A program made the position numbers and the translations under genes. The notes below the pieces were generated by a model that saw only the letters and a list, made by a program, of their open reading frames with translations, was not told where the DNA came from and ran no database searches. From assembly GCF_000374305.1 (NCBI RefSeq), contig NZ_KB894093.1:1054001-1118000 (forward strand): 64,000 bases of DNA. Direction: 5' to 3'. This stretch comes from Actinomadura flavalba DSM 45200. GTDB lineage: Bacteria; Actinomycetota; Actinomycetes; Streptosporangiales; Streptosporangiaceae. The stretch's first letter is position 1; each line of letters begins with the position of its first letter. This document shows positions 8,979 to 17,069 of the stretch, one piece after another.

Positions 8979-9623
8979 TTGCCCGGTTCATGCGTTCTGA
9001 TCCTCCCCCAGCTCACCGCCGTGTTCCGCGATCACCGTGAAGACCGCTACAGCGCGGTGACCGCGACGACGACGTCCGCTCCCGGCGCGTCGGCGCGGCT
9101 GCTGCGCGCAGAGATGTACCGGCTGATGAAGCTGGACGAACCGGCGGGCGAGCCCGTGGTCCGCAGGCCGTCCGACCCCCGGCCCGACCCGTCGCAGGGC
9201 GTCCGGGCCACGCTGGACCGGCGTCCCGCCGCCGTGGCGCTGGACGACGCCGCCGGACGTCACCTCGTGGTGGACGTCCGCGAGCCGGAGGAACGGCTGC
9301 TCGGCCTCGCCGACGTCCTTGTCCGCGAGCACACCGCGCTCGATCCGCCTGCCGCCGCGTGGACCGGCGCGGCGCTCACCACCTATCCGGGCTGCCTCGT
9401 CGCCGCCGCCGAGTCCGCCCCCGGCGAGGCCGTCGTCCGGGTACGCGACGAAGGCACCGTGCGCTGCCGCACCGGCCGTCTCGCGCTGGCCGCCTCGGCC
9501 GTGCACGCCTGGCTCGCGGACGGACGCCCGCTGCGCGACCTCCCGCCGGAGGTCGACATCATCGCCGGGCCGGACGGCTGGACGGCGTCGTTCAGTCCGC
9601 CAGCCGCTCCGCCCAGGCCCTGA
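8979..9623 (+). CDS. hypothetical protein
   Basis: Open frame with strongly GC-biased third positions, so probably coding. It is 214 residues from a TTG. Starts at GTG 9021 or GTG 9057 are equally possible, the last giving about 188 residues. There is no signal peptide, membrane segment or recognisable motif. The composition is rich in Asp, Arg and Ala, with a fairly regular helix/strand pattern (LVVDVREPEERLLGLADV, then AASAVHAWLADGRPLRDLP). The following DNA holds gene fragments, so this may itself be an eroding gene. No function can be assigned. Confidence 0.5.
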   Translation: MPGSCVLILPQLTAVFRDHREDRYSAVTATTTSAPGASARLLRAEMYRLMKLDEPAGEPVVRRPSDPRPDPSQGVRATLDRRPAAVALDDAAGRHLVVDVREPEERLLGLADVLVREHTALDPPAAAWTGAALTTYPGCLVAAAESAPGEAVVRVRDEGTVRCRTGRLALAASAVHAWLADGRPLRDLPPEVDIIAGPDGWTASFSPPAAPPRP

Positions 9624-9720
9624 GCGCGCCCACACGGGTGGGGCCGCGCCCGTTCAGCAGCGCGGACGCCGACCGCGACGGCAAGATCAGCCTGCCCGAG
9701 TTCGCGGCTCTGATGAGTCC
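9624..9720 (+). pseudogene. EF-hand fragment (calcium-binding protein remnant)
   Basis: In one forward frame (about 9657-9713) the translation reads SADADRDGKISLPEFAALM. This is a canonical EF-hand loop with D1, D3, D5, G6, I8, S9 and E12 all present. No start codon or second hand lies in the same frame nearby, and the frame runs into sequence antisense to the next gene. It is therefore read as the leftover of a small EF-hand protein. Confidence 0.5.
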
Positions 9721-10088
9721 TACCGCGCCTGGTCCCGTTCGGTGGTCAGGCGGGCGCGGTCCAGCGCGTCGTCGACCAGCGCCCGCGCCGCCGCCCGGTC
9801 GCCGTCGCGTTCGGCCGCCACCGCCAGCAGTTCCAGCGCGCCCGCCCGCTCGACGGGGTGATGGCGCGCGGGCAGCAGGGCCAGGGCCTGTTCCATAAGC
9901 GCGTGGTCGGCGGCGATGGCGGCGCGCAGGTACCGCTCGACCAGGCGGCGCAGCGCCGCGTCGTGCTCGCCGCGCGTCGCCTTGCCGCGCGCGTGCGCGG
10001 CCCTCCGGAACCGCCCGTGCCCCTCGTCGGTGACGAGCCCGGCCCGGCAGAGGTCGCCAGGTGGCTGGCCGGGGCACGGCGCCCACAT
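9720..10088 (-). CDS. hypothetical protein, possibly a truncated helical regulator
   Basis: 122 residues from a GTG at 10088, mostly predicted helix (AALRRLVERYLRAAIAADHALMEQAL and onward). An N-terminal stretch GLVTDEGHGRFRRAAHARG recalls the wing and dimer helix of MarR-type regulators, but no helix-turn-helix precedes it, so it may be a C-terminal fragment. It sits among other fragments. About 100 bp between it and the next gene contain nothing recognisable. Confidence 0.35.
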   Translation of the reverse strand: MWAPCPGQPPGDLCRAGLVTDEGHGRFRRAAHARGKATRGEHDAALRRLVERYLRAAIAADHALMEQALALLPARHHPVERAGALELLAVAAERDGDRAAARALVDDALDRARLTTERDQAR

Positions 10089-10189
10089 CTGGTCGGTCAG
10101 GCGTCGATCACGAGGGGGTGCGGCGTGATGAGGTCGGAACGCTCGACCTACCCGAAATCCGCCAGCATGGGGCGGGGGCGGGGGTGTGG

Positions 10190-10723
10190 TCAGCGTGGGA
10201 GCGTGCGTGTGGTGGTGCTTTCGGGGTCGTCGTCGCTGGCCGGGGAAAGGGTGATGCGGCGCTGTTGGCGGTTCGCGTCGATGACGGTGACGCGTACCTG
10301 TTCGCCCGGTTCGAGGGTCGAGGCGCCGGGGAGGAGGCCGTCGATGCTCTCGTTGAGGCGGACGAAGGTTCCCATCGGGGCCGTCCTGGTCACAGTGCCC
10401 GTGACCGTGAGGCCCGTGTGGATCAGGTGGAGGGGGTCGTCCTCCGCCCGCTTCAGGCCGAGGGAGATCCGCTGTCGTTCGTGATCGATGTCGAGGACGC
10501 GGACACGGACCTGTTCGCCAGGGGAGACGATCTCCGAGGGGTCATCGAAAGGGCGCCAGGAGAGGTTGGCGGCGGTGATGACGCCCTCGACCGTCCCGAG
10601 ATCGACGATCGCTCCGAAGCGCTCGGTGGCGACGACGGTGCCCATGACCTCGTCGCCGACTTCGTGCGCGGTGAAGGGTGCCTCCGGGCCGTCATCGCCA
10701 GGGGTTTCTCCTAGTCTTCCCAT
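10190..10723 (-). CDS. protein with two S1 RNA-binding domains
   Basis: 177 residues. Two S1/OB-fold domains occur, about 20-95 (VGDEVMGTVVATERFGAIVD, RVRVLDIDHERQRISLGLKR) and 105-170 (VTGTVTRTAPMGTFVRLNE, QVRVTVIDANRQQRRITLSP). These bind single-stranded RNA in ribosomal protein S1 and RNases. The ATG at 10723 has AGGA six bases upstream, and ATG 10729 is the alternative. The start overlaps the 3' end of an Rhs-tip remnant by 13 bp, as expected for a toxin-immunity pair. An RNA-binding immunity or RNA-protecting role is inference; the domain call itself is firm. Confidence 0.85.
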   Translation of the reverse strand: MGRLGETPGDDGPEAPFTAHEVGDEVMGTVVATERFGAIVDLGTVEGVITAANLSWRPFDDPSEIVSPGEQVRVRVLDIDHERQRISLGLKRAEDDPLHLIHTGLTVTGTVTRTAPMGTFVRLNESIDGLLPGASTLEPGEQVRVTVIDANRQQRRITLSPASDDDPESTTTRTLPR

Positions 10724-11060
10724 GCCCATTCCTGGTGGTAGTCGGTCCACTTCGTCTTGCTGTGGTCCATGAACGAATTGAAGCGGTCGATCTCGCTGAC
10801 CGGGATGATCCGCTTGTTGTCGTGCGTCCGTTCATACCGATCCGGGGGAAGGCTTCGGTGAATCCTGGTTCTGCGCGTTCGGGCTGAACCGCTCGGATTC
10901 CTTGTTTCCTCGCGCGGGAGCACGATGGAGCACCCGGGGTTCGCCGGGGTCGTTGGAGCCACCGTACTTCCGCGGGCTCGAACCGAGCGGGTCGGAGAAG
11001 CGGGTCGGGCTATGCACGTAGGTGTGCGGGTTGGGCTGTGGCGCCAGGCCGAGCGGGTGT
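10711..11060 (-). pseudogene. Rhs C-terminal tip remnant
   Basis: Reverse-strand translation near 10978-11055 gives LGLAPQPNPHTYVHSPTRFS followed by DPLG, the end of an RHS core domain. It is closely parallel to the end of the core in the intact Rhs gene of this window. The frame then stops. A second frame continues to 10711 with a tip RIHRSLPPDRYERTHDNKRI and ending KTKWTDYHQEWAWED. At least one frameshift separates core and tip, and no YD repeats remain upstream, so this is a displaced or decayed toxin end. The tip is not recognised. Confidence 0.7.
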
Positions 11061-11188
11061 GGTCGGGTTCGTGGCTGTCTCGTGTCGTTGGGGTTGTTCT
11101 GCGTACGGCCTTTGGCTTGGTTGGCTTGGGGTGGGCGGCAACCTTGTTGGGGGGTGGGGGCGTGTTTAGGGGGTGATGAGGAGGCGGG

Positions 11189-11716
11189 ATGGCTCGGTAT
11201 GACGGGTTGGCCGAGTTCGTGGTGGGGCGGGGGCCTGGGTTGTTGCGGGCGGCCTACCTGCTGACGGGCGACGGGCATCTGGCGGAGGATCTCGTGCAGA
11301 GCACGCTGGTGAAGGTCGCGCCGCGGTGGGAGCGGATCGTGGCCGCCGGAGATCCCGAGGCGTACGTGCGGCGGGCTCTCTACAACGAGCACGTCAACGG
11401 GTGGCGGCGGTTCGGGCGGTTCGGCGAGCGGCCCAGCGCCGCGACGCCCGAGACCGGACGGCACCCCGACCACGCCGACGACGCCGTGCGGACCCTGGTG
11501 CTCGCGCGGGCGCTGCGGCGGCTGACGCCCCGGCAGCGGGCCGTGCTCGTGCTGCGGTTCTACGAGGACCGGACGGCGGCGGAGACCGCGCGGCTGCTCG
11601 ACTGCTCGGTCGGGACCGTCAAGAGCCAGACGCACCGTGCGCTGGCACGGCTGCGGTTGCTCGAACCCGGTCTGGCCGATCTCCTGAACGACGTCAACGT
11701 GGAGGCGAACCGGTGA
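11189..11716 (+). CDS. SigE-family (SigE50-like) ECF RNA polymerase sigma factor
   Basis: 175 residues. Region 2 (LLRAAYLLTGDGHLAEDLVQ, about 18-40) and region 4 (LTPRQRAVLVLRFYEDRTAA, then LLDCSVGTVKSQTHRALARL, about 112-160) are complete. It directs RNA polymerase to an alternative promoter set. The stop overlaps the GTG of the next gene by 4 bp (GTGA), so the two are translationally coupled. The partner is a membrane protein, the usual arrangement for an ECF sigma factor and its regulator. Confidence 0.93.
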   Translation: MARYDGLAEFVVGRGPGLLRAAYLLTGDGHLAEDLVQSTLVKVAPRWERIVAAGDPEAYVRRALYNEHVNGWRRFGRFGERPSAATPETGRHPDHADDAVRTLVLARALRRLTPRQRAVLVLRFYEDRTAAETARLLDCSVGTVKSQTHRALARLRLLEPGLADLLNDVNVEANR

Positions 11717-12942
11717 GCGCACGACTGCACGAGGCCCTGCGGGACCTGGCCGAAGAGGCGCCGAGGACGGACCTGACCGACCGCGTCCTGGCGGGCGCGC
11801 GGCGGCGCAGGCGGGTACGGACGGTCGCGGCGCCGGTGCTGGCGGCGGCGGCCGCCGTCATCGTCGCCGCCGGGGCGACGCTCGCCGGGACCACCGGCGG
11901 GACGCCCGAACCGGTCACCCCGGCGAACCCGCCGCGCACCGGCATCGTCAACGACGGGCCGCTGCCGCCTCCGCTGCCGAAGCGGCACCCCGAGGCGATC
12001 ACGTCCGCGTTCCTCGACCACTGCAAGAATCCGGGCGGGCCCAACGGCAAGACTCCCCGGGGCGACTGCGCGCAGTGGCGGCTGACGGACCGCTCCGGCC
12101 GGCAGTGGCGGCTCTCCGACGGGACGGGCACCTACCAGACCCGCGTCAACGACTACATGAACGGTCGCGGCCCGCTGGAGATCAGCGCCGACGGACGGCG
12201 CCTGGCGTACTACCGCGCGGACGAGCAGCGGTTCGTCGTCCGGGACGTGCCGACGGGCCGGGTCATCCCGGTGCGGTATCCGGCGCCGCTCGCGGACCTC
12301 CTGGGCAATTACCACGACCTGACGTTCTCCCGGGACGGACGGTATCTCGCCGTCTCCCCCGACGTCACCACCACCAAGCGCGCCGTGCTGTTCGACACGG
12401 CGACGGGCGCCGTGGTGCCCCTGCCGGACGGTCAGCTCCTCGGCATCCGCGCGGACGGCGGTGTCGCGCTCGCGACACCGCGACGCGGGGACGAGCGGAT
12501 GCGCAAGGCGACGACACTGATGCTGACCGGCCCCGACGGCCGGGTGCTCTCCCGCACGACGCTCGACCCCCGGACGGAACTGGGCACCACCGGCCCGGCG
12601 CTCTCCCCTGACGGGCACACGCTGCTCGTCCGGATGAAGACCAGGTCGATGCTCGACCACGCGTTCGCCGACGTCCGCACCGGGAAGGTGACGCGCAGGC
12701 TCCGCCTGCCCGAGAAGGTCGCGCAGGTCGCCGGGTCGCCCACCGGGTGGGTCGGGCCGACCCAGGTCTTCACCGGCTCGACCAAGACCGGCCGCGGCGA
12801 CGCTTCCGGCGAGGGCATCGACGGCCTCTTCCGCATCACCCGCAGTGTCATCGACCTGAACACGGGCCACGAGACCCGGATGCAGGCGTTCACCCTGCGC
12901 GCCAACCAGATCGCCTTCGTTTCCGGCGGCTACCTCCGCTGA
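11713..12942 (+). CDS. single-pass membrane protein with beta-propeller-like ectodomain, partner of the sigma factor
   Basis: 409 residues. The first ~35 are cytoplasmic (LHEALRDLAEEAPRTDLTDR). One transmembrane helix follows (about 37-59, VAAPVLAAAAAVIVAAGATLAG), then an outer domain of repeated WD40-like/TolB-like strands (SADGRRLAYYRADE, FSRDGRYLAVSPD, LSPDGHTLLVRM). There is no zinc-binding HxxxCxxC anti-sigma motif, so it is a non-canonical regulator or sensor. The coupling to the sigma gene makes an anti-sigma or sensory role likely but unproven. Confidence 0.85.
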   Translation: MSARLHEALRDLAEEAPRTDLTDRVLAGARRRRRVRTVAAPVLAAAAAVIVAAGATLAGTTGGTPEPVTPANPPRTGIVNDGPLPPPLPKRHPEAITSAFLDHCKNPGGPNGKTPRGDCAQWRLTDRSGRQWRLSDGTGTYQTRVNDYMNGRGPLEISADGRRLAYYRADEQRFVVRDVPTGRVIPVRYPAPLADLLGNYHDLTFSRDGRYLAVSPDVTTTKRAVLFDTATGAVVPLPDGQLLGIRADGGVALATPRRGDERMRKATTLMLTGPDGRVLSRTTLDPRTELGTTGPALSPDGHTLLVRMKTRSMLDHAFADVRTGKVTRRLRLPEKVAQVAGSPTGWVGPTQVFTGSTKTGRGDASGEGIDGLFRITRSVIDLNTGHETRMQAFTLRANQIAFVSGGYLR

Positions 12943-12952
12943 CGCGCCGCAT

Positions 12953-12980
12953 GGGGCCGCCGGACGTGTCCGGCGGCCCC
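12953..12980 (+). terminator. GC-rich hairpin after the sigma operon
   Basis: A perfect 12-bp stem (GGGGCCGCCGGA and complement) closes the 4-nt loop CGTG. It begins 10 bp after the stop codon. No T-tract follows, which is common for actinomycete terminators. Confidence 0.65.
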
Positions 12981-13024
12981 GACCCGGTGCGGGGGGCCGG
13001 GAAGGGCGTGAGAGGGTCCGGAAT

Positions 13025-13618
13025 ATGGCTGATTATGCGCGTATGTATCGCTTCGGGGTGACGCCTTGGGAGCGGTACGGGGAGGCTGCGGCGGCGAGTG
13101 TCGCGGCGGTGCTGGATCGCGAGGAAGACGGACGTTCCCGGCCGCTCGGGCGGGCGCTGGATCTCGGATGCGGGCGGGGGCAGTTCACGCCCGAGCTGGC
13201 GCGGCGGGGGTGGGAGGCGGTGGGCGTGGACTGCGTGCCCGCCGCGATCGAGGCCGCCCGCGCCAAGGGGCCCGAAGGGGTCGCCTACGTCGTCGGTGAC
13301 GTGACGGATCTACCGGCGGCGGGGCTGGGAACGTTCGGCTTCTTTCTCGACATCGGGTGCTTTCAGGGGTTCGACGCCGAGCAGCGGGCGGCGCAGGGCC
13401 GGGGGGTGACCGCCTCGGCCGAGCCCGGGGCGACGCTGCTGATGCTCGCGTTCGGGGTGACGCGCCTCCGCTCGCGCATCGGGGGCGTGTCCCAGGCGGA
13501 GGTCGAGGACGCCTTCCCGGGCTGGGACCTCCTCGACGTCCGGGCGGCCGACACCGCCGGGCTCGGCTGGCCGATGAACCGGACGTCGCCGCAGTGGTAC
13601 CGGCTGCGCCTGGCCTGA
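13025..13618 (+). CDS. class I SAM-dependent methyltransferase
   Basis: 197 residues. SAM-binding motif I LDLGCGRGQF lies at about 46-55. The acidic residue ending strand 2 is in AVGVDCVPAAIEAA, and motif III-like VVGDVTDL is near 92. The C-terminus SPQWYRLRLA matches small Methyltransf_25/TehB-like enzymes. The substrate is unknown. It stands alone between a terminator and a convergent SnoaL-like gene. Confidence 0.87.
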   Translation: MADYARMYRFGVTPWERYGEAAAASVAAVLDREEDGRSRPLGRALDLGCGRGQFTPELARRGWEAVGVDCVPAAIEAARAKGPEGVAYVVGDVTDLPAAGLGTFGFFLDIGCFQGFDAEQRAAQGRGVTASAEPGATLLMLAFGVTRLRSRIGGVSQAEVEDAFPGWDLLDVRAADTAGLGWPMNRTSPQWYRLRLA

Positions 13619-13621
13619 CCG

Positions 13622-14008
13622 TCAGGCGCCGGCCTCGTGCCAGCGGGCGGTGTCGGTGTACTGGTGGAGCCAGGAGATGCGGCCGTCGGTGAGGCGCCAG
13701 AGGTGGACGAACTCGGCCTCGTGGGGGCGGCCGGTGGCGCGCGCGGTGCCGCGATAGTGGCCGGTGATCACGACGAGCCCGTCGGTGGTCTCGTGCCGGG
13801 TCTCGGCGTAGGGGGCCGTGTCGTAGTCGGCGAAGACGGCGCCCCAGACGCGGGTCATCGTCTCCTCGGGGCCGTGGAAGACGCCCCCGGCCCCGCTGGG
13901 CATGCCCGGTGCGGTGCGGGCCTCGAAGGCGGGGTCGAGCAGGGCGAGGACCGCGGTGGCGTCGCGGCGCTGGGTGGCCGCGTAGAACTCGTCGACGGCG
14001 TCGGTCAT
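13622..14008 (-). CDS. SnoaL-like / NTF2-family protein
   Basis: 128 residues of NTF2 cone fold: DAVDEFYAATQRRDATAVLA at the start, then PAFEARTAPGMP, and strands VVITGHYRGTARATGR and EAEFVHLWRLTDGRISWLHQ. Family members include polyketide cyclases and small-molecule isomerases, and many are uncharacterised. It is divergent from the TetR gene across a 59-bp gap with a palindrome, so it is the probable TetR target. Confidence 0.85.
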   Translation of the reverse strand: MTDAVDEFYAATQRRDATAVLALLDPAFEARTAPGMPSGAGGVFHGPEETMTRVWGAVFADYDTAPYAETRHETTDGLVVITGHYRGTARATGRPHEAEFVHLWRLTDGRISWLHQYTDTARWHEAGA

Positions 14009-14027
14009 GGCTCCTCCAAGGTGAATT

Positions 14028-14043
14028 AGGATTCTAGAACCCT
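14028..14043. promoter_or_regulatory. palindromic operator between snoaL-like and tetR genes
   Basis: AGGATTCTAGAACCCT is symmetric about CTAG with a single mismatched pair. It stands in an unusually AT-rich stretch between the two divergent genes, 25 bp from the TetR start. It is probably the autoregulatory TetR site (inference). Confidence 0.55.
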
Positions 14044-14067
14044 TAATCTAATACTCCGGGAGGACGC

Positions 14068-14634
14068 ATGGGAAGACCGGCCAAGTTCAGCCGGGACGAC
14101 ATCCTGGACGCGGCCCTGGCCCTCACCGCCGAGAGCGGCCTCGGCGCGGTCACCATGGCCGCGATCGCGGCCCGCCTCAACGCCCCGACCGGCTCCCTCT
14201 ACCACCGCTACGCCTCGCGCGACCTGCTCCTCGCGGCCCTGTGGATTCGCGGCGTCCAGCGCTTCCAGCGCGGCTTCCTCGACGCCCTCAACGCCGACGA
14301 CGCCCCGGCCGCCGCCCTGCACACCCCCCGCTGGTGCCGCCGCCACCCCGACGAGGCCCGGTTCCTGCTGCTGCACCGGCGACGCGACCTCGTCACCGCC
14401 TGGCCCGCCGAACTCGGCCCCGACCTCGACCGCCTCGACCGGGCGGTGGAGGACGCCCTGACCTCCTTCATCGCGCGCCACCAGGGCACCGACCCCGAGA
14501 CCCTCTGCTACGCCGTCATCGACGCCCCGTACGGCGCCGTCCGCCGCCACCTGCTCGCCGACCGCCCGCCCCCGCCCGCCGTCGACGCACTGATCACCGC
14601 CACCTACCGGGCGCTGTCCCTGCCGACCCCCTGA
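14068..14634 (+). CDS. TetR-family transcriptional regulator
   Basis: 188 residues. N-terminal HTH: FSRDDILDAALALTAESGLG, then TMAAIAARLNAPTGSLYHRY. A ligand-binding helical domain follows. TetR proteins repress adjacent genes until an effector binds. Start ATG follows GGGAGGA. The 3' end overlaps the convergent metallophosphoesterase by 31 bp. Confidence 0.92.
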   Translation: MGRPAKFSRDDILDAALALTAESGLGAVTMAAIAARLNAPTGSLYHRYASRDLLLAALWIRGVQRFQRGFLDALNADDAPAAALHTPRWCRRHPDEARFLLLHRRRDLVTAWPAELGPDLDRLDRAVEDALTSFIARHQGTDPETLCYAVIDAPYGAVRRHLLADRPPPPAVDALITATYRALSLPTP

Positions 14635-15461
14635 ACCCCGGGGAAGACCTCGCGGAGCGGGGTCGGGCCGCCGCGCGGCTGCCATTCGCGGGGGTAGCCG
14701 AGCGAGACCTCGTGGAAGGGGACGCCGTCGTGGACGGTCGTCCGGGGGATGTGGAGATGGCCGTAGACCATGGCGGCGGCGTTGTGGACGGTGTGCCAGC
14801 CGGCGGTGCGGTCGGTGCCGCACCACAGCGCGAACTCCGGGTAGCGCAGGATGCGGGTGGGGTCGCGGACGAGCGGATAGTGGTTCGCCAGGACCGTCGG
14901 GACGTCGGCGGGCAGGGCCTTCAGGCGGGACTCGGTGTAGGCGATGCGGGCGTCGCACCAGGCGTCGATGGTGGGGTGCGGCGCGGGGTGCAGCAGCGCC
15001 TCGTCGGTGCAGACGACGCCGGTGCCGTAGGCGTAGCGCAGCGCGGACGCCTTGTCGCGGGTGCCGGGCGGGCGCCACGTGTAGTCGTACAGGGTGAACA
15101 GCGGGGCGATGATCGCCGGTCCGCCCGGGCCGTCCCAGACGGGGTACTCGTCCTCGGGCGTGGACACCCCCAGGTTCCGGCACATCTCGACCAGGCGCGC
15201 ATACCGGGCCTCGCCCCGGGACTGCTCGGGGTCGGCGGGCGGCGTCCACAGCTCGTGGTTGCCGGGCGACCAGACGACCTTGGCGAAGCGGGACGCGAGC
15301 AGGCCCAGCGCCCAGGCGACGTCCGCGAACACCTCGCCGACGTCCCCGGCGACGATGAGCCAGTCGTCGTCGCCGCGCGGTCGCAGCGCGGAGACGACGG
15401 CCCGGTTCTCCCGGTGCCCGACGTGCAGGTCACTGATCGCGAACAGCGTTGGCTCGGTCAC
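14604..15461 (-). CDS. calcineurin-like metallophosphoesterase
   Basis: 285 residues with the full dimetal set in order: ISDLHVGH (Asp, His), IVAGDVGEV (Asp), SPGNHELW (Asn, His), VLANHYPL (His) and VYGHLHIP (His-x-His). Acts as a phosphomonoesterase or diesterase, and the physiological substrate is unknown. A GTG start at 15461 puts the first motif at residue 9, as is usual. A longer frame upstream is antisense to the next gene and is rejected. Confidence 0.9.
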   Translation of the reverse strand: MTEPTLFAISDLHVGHRENRAVVSALRPRGDDDWLIVAGDVGEVFADVAWALGLLASRFAKVVWSPGNHELWTPPADPEQSRGEARYARLVEMCRNLGVSTPEDEYPVWDGPGGPAIIAPLFTLYDYTWRPPGTRDKASALRYAYGTGVVCTDEALLHPAPHPTIDAWCDARIAYTESRLKALPADVPTVLANHYPLVRDPTRILRYPEFALWCGTDRTAGWHTVHNAAAMVYGHLHIPRTTVHDGVPFHEVSLGYPREWQPRGGPTPLREVFPGVQGVGRDSAR

Positions 15462-15549
15462 GGGGTCCGGCTCCTCCCGAAGTGCACCTCCTCGCGACCC
15501 TAGACGGTCGGCTCCTGTCCTCGCCCCTGCCGCCCATAAGATCCTCTTT

Positions 15550-15939
15550 ATGGCGAAATATGTGGATCTCAGTGGGTGGCCGCTGGCGCGGGCCGCGCAG
15601 AACGGGCGGCTCACGGTGGACGAGGCGGAGTCGCTGAACGCGGCGCTCGGAGCTGTCTTGGAACGTGCCAGGAACGAGGGGACGCGGTTCGCGATCGTCG
15701 TCGAGCAGCAGGACCGGCGGGCGCCGCAGAAGGGCGCCCTGGAGGTCGTGCACGCGTACTGGGCCGAGCACGCCGCCGAGATCGCGGAGCGGTGCTGCGG
15801 GTACGCGTCCGTCGTCGCGACGCGGCAGCTCGCGGACCTGGTGGTCGACCCGGGCCCGGGCGGCCTCGCCGTGTTCGGGACGACCGACACCGACGAGGCC
15901 GTCGCGTGGGCGAAGGAGCGTCTCGCCGCCCAGGCGTGA
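15550..15939 (+). CDS. hypothetical protein
   Basis: 129 residues, cytoplasmic. Begins MAKYVDLSGWPLARAAQNGR and contains an alpha/beta pattern (RFAIVVEQQDRRAPQKGA, VVDPGPGGLAVFGTTDTDEA) ending in an amphipathic helix. No catalytic motif is recognised. The divergent partner is the metallophosphoesterase (88-bp gap), and the two may share regulation. Not identified further. Confidence 0.75.
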   Translation: MAKYVDLSGWPLARAAQNGRLTVDEAESLNAALGAVLERARNEGTRFAIVVEQQDRRAPQKGALEVVHAYWAEHAAEIAERCCGYASVVATRQLADLVVDPGPGGLAVFGTTDTDEAVAWAKERLAAQA

Positions 15940-15943
15940 GCGG

Positions 15944-16354
15944 TCAGGGGATCGGGGTCGTCTGCGCCACCGCGATGCGCCAGTCACCCGCCTCGCGGAC
16001 GAGGACGTACGTCATCGCCCCGGTCTGCTGCGGGGCGTACTGCGCGTCGTCGCGCTCGTCGTGGACGGTCTTGACGAGGCTGACGACCGCGACGTCGGGC
16101 GCCGCGTACCGGATGTCCTTGATCTCCAGCGTCGTCCGCACGTCCTTGAGCGGTGACGCGAGCGCGTCGCGCATGGCGGCGGAGAACGTGTCCCGTCCGA
16201 AGATCCGGCGGCCGACGATGTTGACGATCACGACGTCGGACGTGTGCAGTCGCGGCAGCGCGTCCGCGTCGAACTGCGCGCTCTCCGAGCGGGCGACCAG
16301 CTCCCCGATGCGCTGATCGTCGATTTCGCGGGGCGTGAGGTTCGTGGTGTTCAT
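15944..16354 (-). CDS. SgcJ/EcaC-type NTF2-like protein
   Basis: 136 residues: an N-terminal helix with IGELVARSESAQFDADALPR, then DVVIVNIVGRRIFGRDTFSA and MTYVLVREAGDWRIAVAQTT, the pattern of the SgcJ/EcaC group of SnoaL-like proteins. Function in these families is mostly unknown or tailoring-related. ATG 16354 (MNTTNLTPREID) is preferred over the codon 9 bp upstream. Convergent with the preceding hypothetical gene, 4-bp gap. Confidence 0.8.
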   Translation of the reverse strand: MNTTNLTPREIDDQRIGELVARSESAQFDADALPRLHTSDVVIVNIVGRRIFGRDTFSAAMRDALASPLKDVRTTLEIKDIRYAAPDVAVVSLVKTVHDERDDAQYAPQQTGAMTYVLVREAGDWRIAVAQTTPIP

Positions 16355-16388
16355 GCCCGCCAACGTAGAAGCTCAAGCGAAGTCGAGG

Positions 16389-16979
16389 TCAAGCCCCGAG
16401 GGCGAGCACCGCGCCCGCCACCGCCAGGGCCACCGCGCCCAGTACTCCCGCGACGACCGCGATGAGCCGGTACGGGTGCTTCTCGACCCAGGACACGAGC
16501 CCCGGATGCGTCCGGTCGAACTCCTTCGCGCTGACGGGCCCCTCGACCGCGTCGCACGGCACGCCGAGCGCGGCCACCAGGCGGTCGAGACCGTCGCGCG
16601 TGTAGTGCAGCGCGGCCACCCGGAACAGGACCCTTCCCCGCGCGTCCAGCACGAAGACCGTGTCGCCCTGCCCCTCCGCCTCCACCGTGGACGCCAGGTG
16701 CGCCCGGACCGTCCGGACGGCCCGTCCCCGCTCCCACGTCCGCCGCCCGAACACGCCCTGCCGGACGATCGCGTCGTCCGTCACGACGATCCGCGTCCGC
16801 ACCGCCGCGCACGCCAGGACCACGGCGGGGCCGAAGACCCCGCCCACGACCCAGGCGAGCACCGTCGGCGCGGGCCCGAGCACGACGGCGGCGACGAGCC
16901 CCGCCCCGGCCAGCGCCAGCACACCCGCCACGACCGCCTGCGTCCCGGCGTCGGGCTTGAGCACCAGTTCGTCCCGCAT
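16389..16979 (-). CDS. PH-domain-containing membrane protein
   Basis: 196 residues. Two membrane helices lie near the N-terminus (about 14-58: VVAGVLALAGAGLVAAVVLG, AWVVGGVFGPAVVLACAAV). A bacterial PH-like domain follows (RIVVTDDAIVRQGVFGRRTW, then DTVFVLDARGRVLFRV). A C-terminal transmembrane helix closes it (LIAVVAGVLGAVALAVAGAV). Role unknown. It is divergent from the TRYPCO1-like gene with a 90-bp gap. Confidence 0.75.
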   Translation of the reverse strand: MRDELVLKPDAGTQAVVAGVLALAGAGLVAAVVLGPAPTVLAWVVGGVFGPAVVLACAAVRTRIVVTDDAIVRQGVFGRRTWERGRAVRTVRAHLASTVEAEGQGDTVFVLDARGRVLFRVAALHYTRDGLDRLVAALGVPCDAVEGPVSAKEFDRTHPGLVSWVEKHPYRLIAVVAGVLGAVALAVAGAVLALGA

Positions 16980-17069
16980 TCGACCCCCCTTCCGATTCTG
17001 CCCTGCCGCCGGACCGGACGTCCCGTAGGTTCGTTCGGACGGACGGCCGACAGAACGGGCGGTGGGTAC

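Noticed and set aside
15461..15890. Upstream extension of the metallophosphoesterase frame
   Set aside because: Antisense to a coding gene; the GTG at 15461 gives the family-typical N-terminus.
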